This document shows positions 1-5,402 of a stretch of 6,178 bases of DNA, one piece after another. The stretch is from Bacillota bacterium. Its GTDB lineage: Bacteria; Bacillota; Clostridia; Lachnospirales; Lachnospiraceae. The notes under the pieces were generated by a model. The model searched no databases and had not been told where the DNA came from. It saw only the letters and a program-made list of their open reading frames with translations. Position 1 is the first letter of the stretch. Each line of letters starts with the position of its first letter. A program made the position numbers and the translations under genes. The stretch is taken from NCBI GenBank assembly GCA_023428655.1, contig JAEYXC010000339.1:1-6178 (forward strand), read 5' to 3'.

Positions 1-89
1 CAAATGGTAGTATATTTAAGGAGAAGAAGCCTTATGCAGTTGTATTGAGGGTTAATAATACAAAGGAGGTTTACCATGGGCAGCTATGA
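1..89 (+). CDS. Possible C-terminal tail of an upstream gene (partial)
   Basis: Reading from base 3 there is an open frame of 28 codons ending at a TGA at 87-89, with a peptide ending in VLRVNNTKEVYHGQL. The codons look ordinary for this genome, whereas frame 1 stops at 46-48 after an Arg-rich run and frame 2 stops at 8-10. If real, the tail overlaps the start of the next gene by 14 bases, and the next gene's ribosome site (62-70) lies inside it, which would imply translational coupling in an operon. The piece is too short to assign a family. The real upstream gene could instead end at 48 or earlier, so this is a weak call. Confidence 0.3.
   Translation, partial: NGSIFKEKKPYAVVLRVNNTKEVYHGQL
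62..70 (+). promoter_or_regulatory. Ribosome binding site of the TPR/AAA+ gene
   Basis: AAAGGAGGT lies five bases before the ATG at 76. It is close to the full anti-SD complement, so it fixes the start and predicts strong translation. No promoter is visible in the 60 bases upstream, so the gene is probably transcribed from outside the window. Confidence 0.85.
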
Positions 90-1878
90 AAACATTGTAA
101 AGATCGAAGAGATGAGAAGACGTATGGAAGAGGGTGATACGGCTTCTGCTCAAAAGATTCTTGATACAATGGAATTAAAGAAAGTGAAAAACATGTCCGA
201 CCTTAGCTTAATTGCAGAGGTTTTCGCGGAAAATGAAAGATATGAGGAAGCGCTACCGCTTTATCTTAGAATATATGAAAAAACAAAATCCAGAAAATCC
301 TTGTTTCAATTAGTGGATATATATATTAGACTCCAGAATCATAAGGAAGCCGAATTTTACCTAATGGAGTATGAAAAGCTTGCTTCCAAGGATTTCTACA
401 AATATATCTTTCGTTATAGAATCGATAAGCTAAAGGGTGAACCTTATGAGACGCTGATCGCGACACTGGAGACCTTAAAGAGTACAGAATATATGGAAAT
501 GTGGGCTTATGAGCTGGCCAAAAACTATTATAAGGCAGGCATGGAGAAGGAATGTATTCAAGAATGCTCTGATATCATTCTCTGGTTTGGCGAAGGGATC
601 TATGTGGAAAAAGCGAGACTCCTGCGTTCCTATTATTCCGGGGAGACGGATAAGGAAATGATCATGGAGGAACTGAAGCGTCGTGCAATGGAGGATACCG
701 GAAGGCTTGCAAATGCCACAGAGGAAAGCACGGCTGAGATACCAAATGAGACTATGGAGTACTCTTCAAGCGCCGAGGAATATGGGTTGGCAGCGGTGTC
801 TGGAGAAGAAGAGGAAATAGCAACGACTGAAGAATTTCCTATGGGAGAAGCAGATTCTATGGGAGAAGAGGATCCTCTTGGGGGGGAGCAGCCTATAAGG
901 GAAGGTCATCCCGTTAGCGAAAAGAATTCCATGGAGGAAGAGCTTGTGGAAGAGCTACCGTCGGGAGAGGAAGCCTCTGTAGAGGAGGAGTTGGATCTCC
1001 CCCTACCATCAATCAGCTCGGAGCAAGAGCTTGCCGAGCAGGAGGTGGAGCAGGCAATTTATCAGCTCTTGGAAGAAGAGGAAATGGATGAGGAGGATAA
1101 AAGGCTAAAACAGTTTGCAGAGGACCTGCAGATTGATATGGATGAAATATTTGGCAACTTCCTGCATGTAAAAAGCGTAAAAAAGCAGCTCGTTAAGAGC
1201 CTGGAAGGGATCCTCGATATAAATACTAAGACGGTGCAGCTTCTGATTACAGGAACGAATGGCTCCGGAAAGACGACCTTAGCCAAGGATATTACAATGT
1301 TCCTCTATAAAACAGGGAAGCTGAATTCCTCTAGAATCGCAAAAATCAAAGGGGAGAAATTAAACTCGATTGATATTATGTCAAAGAAGGACACCTTGAG
1401 GGATTGCTGTCTTGTTGTAGAAAACGCAAGTGACTTAAGAAGAGAAACCATTGAAGGCTTGATAGAATTATGCCGTATCTTAAAGGGAAGTATTGCTGTA
1501 GTATTCGAAGAAAACAAGAAAAACATAAATAAGCTTTTTAGAGAATATCCTCAGCTAATGGATCTGTTTAAGAATCGTATTCATTTACCGACATATACGA
1601 TGGAGGAGCTTCAGGGGTTTGCTTTTGCATGCCTGAAACAAAAGGATTATTGTTTGAATCAAAAAGCGCAACCGATTCTAATGCATAAGCTGAATCAGAT
1701 TGTAAAACAATATGAGCCGAATAGGCATCTGGAGCAAATCAATCAATTGATGCAGTCGGCTATGGATGCTGCGGATATCCGAGCAGGGAAACAATTATCA
1801 AGACTTGCTTCCCAAGGCAGACTTAGTGACTTAGAGGTGCTAACCATTCTTTCAGAAGATCTCATGATTATACCTTAA
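76..1878 (+). CDS. TPR-like / acidic linker / SpoVK-CbbX-type AAA+ ATPase-like protein
   Basis: Seen: 600 residues, no signal peptide or membrane segment, so cytosolic. Residues about 1-205 are amphipathic helical pairs of TPR type (for example EVFAENERYEEALPLYLRIY). Residues about 206-350 are a very acidic, low-complexity linker with six degenerate hexapeptides at 255-290. Residues about 355-600 form a P-loop domain: linker FGNFLHVKSVKKQL at 359-372, Walker A GTNGSGKT at 393-400, Walker B-like CCLVVENA at 444-451, a sensor-1-like strand GSIAVVFEEN at 471-480, then YPQLMDLFKNRI and LPTYTMEELQGF. Family knowledge: this order matches CbbX/SpoVK AAA+ proteins, where Walker B is usually hhhhDEA and the later motif NPGLRSRF supplies arginines. 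Here the Walker B Asp is Glu (E449), followed by Asn, and YPQLMDLF has no arginine. Inference: a nucleotide-binding scaffold or assembly protein, possibly with weak ATPase activity. The specific function is unknown. It lies downstream of an unseen gene and overlaps the convergent Ig-like gene by 11 bp. Confidence 0.85.
   Translation: MGSYENIVKIEEMRRRMEEGDTASAQKILDTMELKKVKNMSDLSLIAEVFAENERYEEALPLYLRIYEKTKSRKSLFQLVDIYIRLQNHKEAEFYLMEYEKLASKDFYKYIFRYRIDKLKGEPYETLIATLETLKSTEYMEMWAYELAKNYYKAGMEKECIQECSDIILWFGEGIYVEKARLLRSYYSGETDKEMIMEELKRRAMEDTGRLANATEESTAEIPNETMEYSSSAEEYGLAAVSGEEEEIATTEEFPMGEADSMGEEDPLGGEQPIREGHPVSEKNSMEEELVEELPSGEEASVEEELDLPLPSISSEQELAEQEVEQAIYQLLEEEEMDEEDKRLKQFAEDLQIDMDEIFGNFLHVKSVKKQLVKSLEGILDINTKTVQLLITGTNGSGKTTLAKDITMFLYKTGKLNSSRIAKIKGEKLNSIDIMSKKDTLRDCCLVVENASDLRRETIEGLIELCRILKGSIAVVFEENKKNINKLFREYPQLMDLFKNRIHLPTYTMEELQGFAFACLKQKDYCLNQKAQPILMHKLNQIVKQYEPNRHLEQINQLMQSAMDAADIRAGKQLSRLASQGRLSDLEVLTILSEDLMIIP
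838..945 (+). repeat. Six degenerate 18-bp tandem repeats encoding hexapeptides
   Basis: Inside the acidic linker the protein reads PMGEAD, SMGEED, PLGGEQ, PIREGH, PVSEKN, SMEEEL (residues 255-290), six consecutive hexapeptides. Each begins with Pro/Ser followed by an aliphatic residue. The first two units are nearly identical at DNA level (838-855 and 856-873) and the others are strongly diverged. The unit length is a multiple of three, so gain or loss of a unit would keep the frame. It contains a run of seven G at 880-886. Confidence 0.7.
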
Positions 1879-2209
1879 ACTGGATTGTGATGTCATTCGG
1901 AAGCTTTTGTCCCTTCTTGGATTTCACATTGGTTGTCACATGCAGCAAATAGGATTCATTCTTTGCATAAGGCGCCAATGGTTCAATCTCGATGCAATTC
2001 CCGACAGAATCATAGCGAATATTCGTAGGTAGTGGGGTTTGATTCATCGAGGTAACATATAAATTTCGGTTATTAACGGTAGCCGGATTTAAAGGAGCAG
2101 TAAATTTGATTTTCCATACAAAGCTACCGGTCTTAAATTTTAAGCTTTGCTTTACCCGGTTTTTTACACTGCCCTCTACCGATTCAATCGTGATAAAATT
2201 ATTGGCCAT
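1868..2209 (-). CDS. Small single-domain Ig-like protein (SbsA/Big_5 type)
   Basis: Seen: 113 residues from the preferred ATG at 2209 (118 from the ATG at 2224). From about residue 33 (KIKFTAPLNPATVNNRNLYVTS) to the end (LPNDITIQFKV) the sequence matches the bacterial Ig-like SbsA domain pattern: a strand with F-x-x-P-(L/M)-(N/D)-x-x-T-(V/L), then N-x-x-(L/I)-x-V, an aliphatic I-x-P-L-x-P-Y strand, and a final L-x-V strand after a K-x-x-x-G-x-x-L loop. Such domains are usually repeated modules in surface or secreted Gram-positive proteins. Here there is only one, with no signal peptide, membrane helix, LPXTG motif or S-layer domain, so it may act inside the cell or be a domain remnant. Start choice: the ATG at 2209 has GGAG nine bases upstream, while the ATG at 2224 has none. 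It has its own promoter (2277-2304). Domain identity is fairly secure, function is not. Confidence 0.75.
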   Translation of the reverse strand: MANNFITIESVEGSVKNRVKQSLKFKTGSFVWKIKFTAPLNPATVNNRNLYVTSMNQTPLPTNIRYDSVGNCIEIEPLAPYAKNESYLLHVTTNVKSKKGQKLPNDITIQFKV

Positions 2210-2218
2210 ATTACTCAT

Positions 2219-2222
2219 CTCC
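2219..2222 (-). promoter_or_regulatory. Ribosome binding site deciding the start of the Ig-like gene
   Basis: Read on the minus strand, GGAG lies nine bases before the ATG at 2209 and inside the alternative longer reading (ATGGAGATG). The bases before the longer start at 2224 are TTTTTTAATTAATC with no SD, so translation from 2209 is favoured. Confidence 0.55.
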
Positions 2223-2276
2223 ATGATTAATTAAAAAATTGAAGTAAATGCTACAGAAGTCCTATTGCTAAATTAT

Positions 2277-2304
2277 ATTATAGCATAAAATATTCAAACT
2301 TCAA
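2277..2304 (-). promoter_or_regulatory. Promoter of the Ig-like gene (sigma-A type, extended -10)
   Basis: On the minus strand, TTGAAG (2304-2299), a 16-base spacer, then TATAAT (2282-2277), preceded by TGC, an extended -10 TGn element. The expected transcript start is near 2270, giving an untranslated leader of about 60 bases before the ATG at 2209. Confidence 0.65.
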
Positions 2305-2369
2305 CTACCTTGGAATATTTTGATAAAATAATGTAAATTTATGTAAAGAAAAAAGGGCGCTAGGTAAAA

Positions 2370-2388
2370 TAAAGGAAATTTTCCTTTA
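2370..2388. repeat. Palindrome in the murA upstream region
   Basis: TAAAGGAAA and TTTCCTTTA flank a single central T, a perfect inverted repeat of nine-base arms. No T-run typical of a terminator follows. It could be a binding site for a dimeric regulator, or chance in AT-rich DNA. Confidence 0.5.
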
Positions 2389-2441
2389 GATAAACATTGC
2401 TTTAGGAGAATATATGAGCATTTCCGTCTTACAATATAAGT

Positions 2442-2464
2442 ATCGGATTTTTTAAAAATCTGAT
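2442..2464. repeat. Inverted repeat, 11-bp arms
   Basis: ATCGGATTTTT and AAAAATCTGAT flank one T, with one G-T wobble in the arms. It overlaps the stop of the 13-codon frame at 2414-2455. As RNA it would form an AU-rich hairpin with almost no loop, so a DNA site is as likely as an RNA structure. Confidence 0.45.
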
Positions 2465-2541
2465 CATAAAGCTTAGCTTGGAGGTGGATGAAAGGATGCA
2501 TGGAGGATAATGGAGTGTATAATTATAGGGGATTTTGTAAT

Positions 2542-2559
2542 AAAAGCAAATTTGCTTTT
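2542..2559. repeat. Perfect 18-bp palindrome just upstream of the murA -35
   Basis: AAAAGCAAATTTGCTTTT is perfectly self-complementary with no spacer and ends 12 bases before the TTTACA -35 element of murA. It is followed by T- and A-tracts (2556-2568). Its place and symmetry suit an operator or activator site. An UP-element-like role of the A/T tracts is also possible. Confidence 0.5.
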
Positions 2560-2571
2560 TTGAAAAAACAA

Positions 2572-2599
2572 TTTACAAAACAATACTTTGTGGTATAAT
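2572..2599 (+). promoter_or_regulatory. murA promoter (sigma-A type, extended -10)
   Basis: TTTACA (2572-2577), a 16-base spacer, TATAAT (2594-2599), with TGG directly before the -10 (extended -10). The transcript should start near 2606, leaving about 80 bases of AT-rich leader before the ATG at 2688. Confidence 0.75.
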
Positions 2600-2677
2600 C
2601 AAAGTGACGATAAAAAATTAACAAATTATTCATGTAATTTATATGCAAAATTAACAAACTTAAGTTCGATAAAATAT

Positions 2678-2681
2678 GAGG
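2678..2681 (+). promoter_or_regulatory. Ribosome binding site deciding the murA start
   Basis: GAGG lies six bases before the ATG at 2688. The in-frame ATG at 2676 is four codons earlier, overlaps this site and has no SD of its own. Starting at 2688 also puts the conserved Lys at position 22, as in E. coli MurA. Confidence 0.75.
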
Positions 2682-2687
2682 TGTGCA

Positions 2688-3986
2688 ATGGAGCAATATA
2701 TTATGAAAGGCGGAAAGCCGCTCGTTGGTGAGGTGACAATCAGTGGTTATAAAAATGCAGCCTTAGGAATCATCGCTGCAGCTGTTATGACTGATGAAAC
2801 TGTTAAAATAGAAAATGTACCCGACATAAAAGATATTGACGTTCTATTACAGGCGATTGAAGACATTGGTGCCAAAGTAAACCGTATCAACAGAAATACC
2901 ATTTCTATTAATGGAAGTAAGATTAACACAGTTGATGTGGATTTTGATTATGTAAGAAAGATTCGAGCATCCTATTATCTGGTAGGAGCATTACTTGGTA
3001 AGTATAAAGGGTCAAAGGTAGCCTTACCCGGTGGCTGTAATATCGGCAGTAGACCGATTGAACAGCATATCAAGGGCTTTGAGGCACTTGGTGCGGAGGT
3101 AAAGATTGAGCATGGTTTGATCTGTGCCGATGCAGATGAATTAAAGGGAGCCCATATTTACTTTGACTGCTCCAGCGTTGGAGCTACCATCAATGTTATG
3201 ATGGCTGCAGTTATGGCGGATGGACTTACCATTTTGGAAAACTCTGCGAAGGAACCACATGTGGTAGATGTTGCAAACTTCCTAAACAGCATGGGTGCCA
3301 ATATTAAGGGTGCCGGCACGGATGTGATCCGTATTAAGGGTGTTACGAAGCTTCATGGAAGCGAATATTCTATTATTCCGGATCAGATTGAGGCAGGAAC
3401 CTTTATGTTTGCCGCTGCTGCAACCAAAGGAGACATTCTGATTAAGAATGTAATACCGAAGCATTTAGAAGCATTTACTGCAAAGCTATTAGAAATCGGT
3501 GCGCAGGTTGAAGAATTTGATGATATGATTCGTGTAAAAGCGGATGGAAAATTAGGCAATACCCATGTTAAAACCTTGGTTTATCCCGGATTCTTAACAG
3601 ATATGCAGCCGCAGATGACAACCTTATTAGCGATTTCCAAGGGAACCAGTATAGTTACGGAGAGTATTTTCGAGAATCGTTTTAAATATGTGGATGAGTT
3701 AACACGTATGGGTGCATCCATTAAGGTGGAAGGAAATACGGCAATTATTGAAGGTGTGGATCGGTTGACCGGTGCCAGTGTATGCGCTCCGGATCTTCGT
3801 GGCGGTGTGGCCTTGGTAATGGCAGGACTTATGGCAGAAGGCTATACCATTGTTGAGAATATTGAATTTATCGAACGTGGATATGAGAAGTTCGAGAGCA
3901 AGATGCAGCAATTAGGTGCAGCAATGATTAAGGTGGACTCAACGGATATGAAATCAATTAAGAAATTTAAGCTTAAGGTTGGTTGA
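2688..3986 (+). CDS. murA: UDP-N-acetylglucosamine 1-carboxyvinyltransferase (MurA)
   Basis: Cytosolic enzyme that transfers enolpyruvate from phosphoenolpyruvate to UDP-GlcNAc, the first committed step of peptidoglycan synthesis and the target of fosfomycin. The 432-residue product has the normal length plus a short Lys-rich tail (IKKFKLKVG). Key residues are present: K22 and N23 in SGYKNAA, catalytic Cys at 117 in PGGCNIGSRP (C115 in E. coli; Cys implies the fosfomycin-sensitive type), D305 in YPGFLTDMQPQ, R371 in DLRGG, and R397 in ERGYEKFE. Landmarks GATINVMMAAV and DQIEAGTFMFAAA also fit. The frame is open from an ATG at 2676, but the SD and K22 numbering favour 2688. It is monocistronic, with its own promoter at 2572-2599 and a terminator at 4001-4060. 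Firmicutes often carry two murA paralogues. I cannot tell from sequence alone which this is. Confidence 0.96.
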   Translation: MEQYIMKGGKPLVGEVTISGYKNAALGIIAAAVMTDETVKIENVPDIKDIDVLLQAIEDIGAKVNRINRNTISINGSKINTVDVDFDYVRKIRASYYLVGALLGKYKGSKVALPGGCNIGSRPIEQHIKGFEALGAEVKIEHGLICADADELKGAHIYFDCSSVGATINVMMAAVMADGLTILENSAKEPHVVDVANFLNSMGANIKGAGTDVIRIKGVTKLHGSEYSIIPDQIEAGTFMFAAAATKGDILIKNVIPKHLEAFTAKLLEIGAQVEEFDDMIRVKADGKLGNTHVKTLVYPGFLTDMQPQMTTLLAISKGTSIVTESIFENRFKYVDELTRMGASIKVEGNTAIIEGVDRLTGASVCAPDLRGGVALVMAGLMAEGYTIVENIEFIERGYEKFESKMQQLGAAMIKVDSTDMKSIKKFKLKVG

Positions 3987-4000
3987 TTATTTAGACAAAT

Positions 4001-4060
4001 AGAAGGCTATGTGAAATAATAATTCTTTGGAATGATTTATTATTTCACATAGCCTTCTTT
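4001..4060. terminator. Bidirectional terminator between murA and the HD-GYP gene
   Basis: Two 22-base arms (4001-4022 and 4037-4058) are perfectly complementary around a 14-base loop. A T-rich stretch completes it on the murA side (4055-4061, CTTCTTTTAT), and a weaker ATTTGT follows on the minus strand. It lies 14 bases after the murA stop and 20 bases past the HD-GYP stop, so it probably ends both convergent transcripts, more efficiently for murA. Confidence 0.85.
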
Positions 4061-4078
4061 TATAGTTCTTAATTATTA

Positions 4079-5164
4079 TTATGCTAAAGCAATGATTCGA
4101 AGTTCTCGTTGTTTGGATAAATCGATAAATTGATTCTCGACTCGTACGACAGGGCGGGAAAGCTCCGAATAATTGATAAGAACAACCTCGCCTATCTGAT
4201 TATTACTAAGTCGAACATTGTTTTTAATATAGGTCTCGGCAATGCTCTGCATAAAGGTAAATAAGTATTTTGGATCATACTTTTTATAGCCCTCGGATTC
4301 AATAATGGACATAACCTCAAAGGGACATAGAGGACCTCGATAAACTCTCGGACTGGCCATTGCATCATAGACATCTGCAATCGCTACCAGCTTGGAATAG
4401 GAATCAATTTTATCACTGGTATAACCAAAGGGATAACCGCTTCCATCACAGCGCTCATGATGCAACAAAGCTACCCTTTTAATTCTGAGGTCGAGATCCT
4501 GATGCTTTAGGATCTGATACCCTAAGTAGGAATGAGTCTGTATGGTAGTATATTCCTCCTCGGTTAACTCAGCGGGTTTTAGTATAATCTCTGAAGGAAC
4601 AAGTAGTTTACCGATATCATGAAGTAGTCCGCACAGGGTAATAATCTCCAAATCCTCCGGACTAAAGTGTAGCCATCGACCTATAATATTGCAGATTAAA
4701 GCGACGTTCAGGGAATGAACGTAGGTGGCATCATCATAATTACGTATGCACTGCAGCATATTAATTACATCCATGCCACAGCTACCGTGAAAAAGTATTT
4801 TGCTTGCATCGGCTAGGAGATGATCCGTATCGATGGAGATATTACGAGCAACAATTCCTTCAAAATTGCTTCGGATTCCTTCCACGGTTTGCTGATATGC
4901 CAAACGGAAGGCCTTAAAGGATTCGCTTTCTTTAAGCTTTTTATAGTATGTATCCGGTCTCAATGCTGCTTGGGCGTCCTGGCTAGAGGTAATGGTATAG
5001 ATATTAAGCTCTAATACAGAGTAAAATTCCAGTCTGGTAATAATTTTATCGGTTAGAGTAGTATCCTTTTTCATGATTAGCAAGCCATCCTTAGAGAGTA
5101 AATCGGAGGCTGCCACCATTCCGGGCACTGCCTGGGACAAAGAAATTTTTCTACTTTTCATCAT
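4079..5164 (-). CDS. HD-GYP domain protein, predicted cyclic-di-GMP phosphodiesterase
   Basis: Seen: 361 residues, no membrane segments. Residues 1-60 form the PGM-type N-terminal region common in clostridial HD-GYP proteins (ISLSQAVPGMVAASDLL, LLIMKKDTTLTDKIITRLEFY). A helical region follows, then the HD-GYP domain at about 135-300: H150 (YVHS), HD at 182-183 with K186 (LLHDIGK), H211 (THS), H235/H236 and GYP at 243-245 (HHERCDGSGYP), D264 (ADVYDA). A small beta-rich tail (IGEVVLINYSEL to ALA) ends it. Family knowledge: HD-GYP enzymes hydrolyse cyclic di-GMP to pGpG or GMP using a two- or three-metal site. The metal and GYP residues seen here suggest an active enzyme. The Glu four residues before the first His in trimetal enzymes such as PmGH appears to be Ala146, so a dimetal site is inferred. 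No sensor domain is attached. It could instead act on another cyclic dinucleotide. Start is uncertain: the ATG at 5164 lacks an SD, see the ATT alternative at 5191. Confidence 0.9.
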   Translation of the reverse strand: MMKSRKISLSQAVPGMVAASDLLSKDGLLIMKKDTTLTDKIITRLEFYSVLELNIYTITSSQDAQAALRPDTYYKKLKESESFKAFRLAYQQTVEGIRSNFEGIVARNISIDTDHLLADASKILFHGSCGMDVINMLQCIRNYDDATYVHSLNVALICNIIGRWLHFSPEDLEIITLCGLLHDIGKLLVPSEIILKPAELTEEEYTTIQTHSYLGYQILKHQDLDLRIKRVALLHHERCDGSGYPFGYTSDKIDSYSKLVAIADVYDAMASPRVYRGPLCPFEVMSIIESEGYKKYDPKYLFTFMQSIAETYIKNNVRLSNNQIGEVVLINYSELSRPVVRVENQFIDLSKQRELRIIALA

Positions 5165-5197
5165 TTGTGTAATCCGTAAGGGATACGGAATATAGGT

Positions 5198-5204
5198 CTC
5201 CTTT
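5198..5204 (-). promoter_or_regulatory. Strong SD unusually far from the HD-GYP ATG
   Basis: AAAGGAG on the minus strand lies 33 bases before the ATG at 5164, far beyond normal SD spacing. An in-frame ATT (5191-5189) lies six bases after it, with no stop between, and would add nine codons (ATT then PYPLRITQ). Between SD and ATG a hairpin (CCGTA/TACGG, 5172-5187) can form. Either the ATT is used, or the hairpin shortens the distance, or a weak GGA eight bases before the ATG suffices. Confidence 0.45.
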
Positions 5205-5227
5205 CAGGCCAAAATAATCTAAAATAT

Positions 5228-5241
5228 TACTAAATTTAGTA
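5228..5241. repeat. Perfect 14-bp palindrome over the HD-GYP -10 element
   Basis: TACTAAATTTAGTA is self-complementary and overlaps the outer four bases of the -10 (5238-5241) and the predicted transcript start of the HD-GYP gene. A dimeric regulator bound here would block polymerase. The palindrome is AT-only apart from one C-G pair per arm, so chance cannot be excluded. Confidence 0.5.
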
Positions 5242-5266
5242 TAAAAACAATTCTGGATAAAGTCAA
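5238..5266 (-). promoter_or_regulatory. Promoter of the HD-GYP gene
   Basis: On the minus strand, TTGACT (5266-5261), a 17-base spacer and TATACT (5243-5238), a near-consensus sigma-A promoter. The transcript should begin near 5231, giving a leader of about 65 bases, too short for a cyclic-di-GMP riboswitch; none is seen. Confidence 0.75.
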
Positions 5267-5336
5267 ACATAACCGTTCGACACGACAGTATTTGTGGAAT
5301 ATAACCCAATATTGCTACTTGGACCAAAAAAACCAC

Positions 5337-5365
5337 TTGACTAGTTCTTGCTTTCGTTATATTCT
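5337..5365 (+). promoter_or_regulatory. Probable metK promoter
   Basis: TTGACT (5337-5342), a 17-base spacer and TATTCT (5360-5365) fit sigma-A, with transcription starting near 5372. An alternative -10, TATAAT at 5383-5388, would start the RNA near 5395, closer to the riboswitch, but has no good -35. Either drives the S-box leader. It is divergent from the HD-GYP promoter, about 70 bases apart. Confidence 0.55.
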
Positions 5366-5402
5366 AATCTTACAAGATAAACTATAATTTCATATTACAC
5401 AT

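Larger units (their letters stand above)
2210..2687. other. Divergent regulatory region between the Ig-like gene and murA
   Basis: No convincing gene lies in this stretch of about 480 bp. It holds the minus-strand promoter of the Ig-like gene, three palindromes (2370-2388, 2442-2464, 2542-2559), the murA promoter (2572-2599) and the murA leader. On the plus strand two short frames have purine-rich SDs: 2414-2455 (13 codons, AGGAG five bases before ATG) and 2488-2598 (36 codons, GGAGG three bases before ATG, ending inside the murA -10 element). A 66-codon minus-strand frame (2301-2501) has a pyrimidine-rich upstream and an unconvincing composition, so it is treated as noise. Confidence 0.6.

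Noticed and set aside
1062..1526. Two minus-strand frames inside the TPR/AAA+ gene
   Set aside because: They are antisense shadows of a strongly supported coding region, rich in Ser and Phe from reversed Glu and Lys codons.
2301..2501. 66-codon minus-strand frame upstream of murA
   Set aside because: The bases before its ATG are pyrimidine-rich with no SD, the product is a low-quality mix of Phe, Tyr and Lys, and it overlaps the promoter of the Ig-like gene.
2542..2559. Reading the palindrome before murA as an intrinsic terminator
   Set aside because: The palindrome is AT-rich with no loop and a GC-poor stem, and no gene lies directly upstream on the plus strand, so a protein-binding site is more likely.
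2676..2687. murA start at the first in-frame ATG
   Set aside because: It has no SD, while the ATG at 2688 has GAGG at six bases and puts the conserved Lys at position 22.
2747..3911. Three minus-strand frames inside murA
   Set aside because: murA is fully supported by its conserved active-site residues, and these frames have no SD or recognisable domains.
4820..5014. Plus-strand 64-codon frame inside the HD-GYP gene
   Set aside because: It is a shadow of the opposite-strand gene with no family resemblance.
5165..5237. Cyclic-di-GMP (GEMM) riboswitch in the HD-GYP leader
   Set aside because: The leader is only about 65 bases and shows neither the conserved GEMM core nor a tetraloop-receptor pair.
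5151..5336. 61-codon minus-strand GTG frame overlapping the HD-GYP start
   Set aside because: It has no SD, runs through the HD-GYP promoter and ends a few codons inside the HD-GYP gene in another frame, so it is a chance opening in AT-rich DNA.
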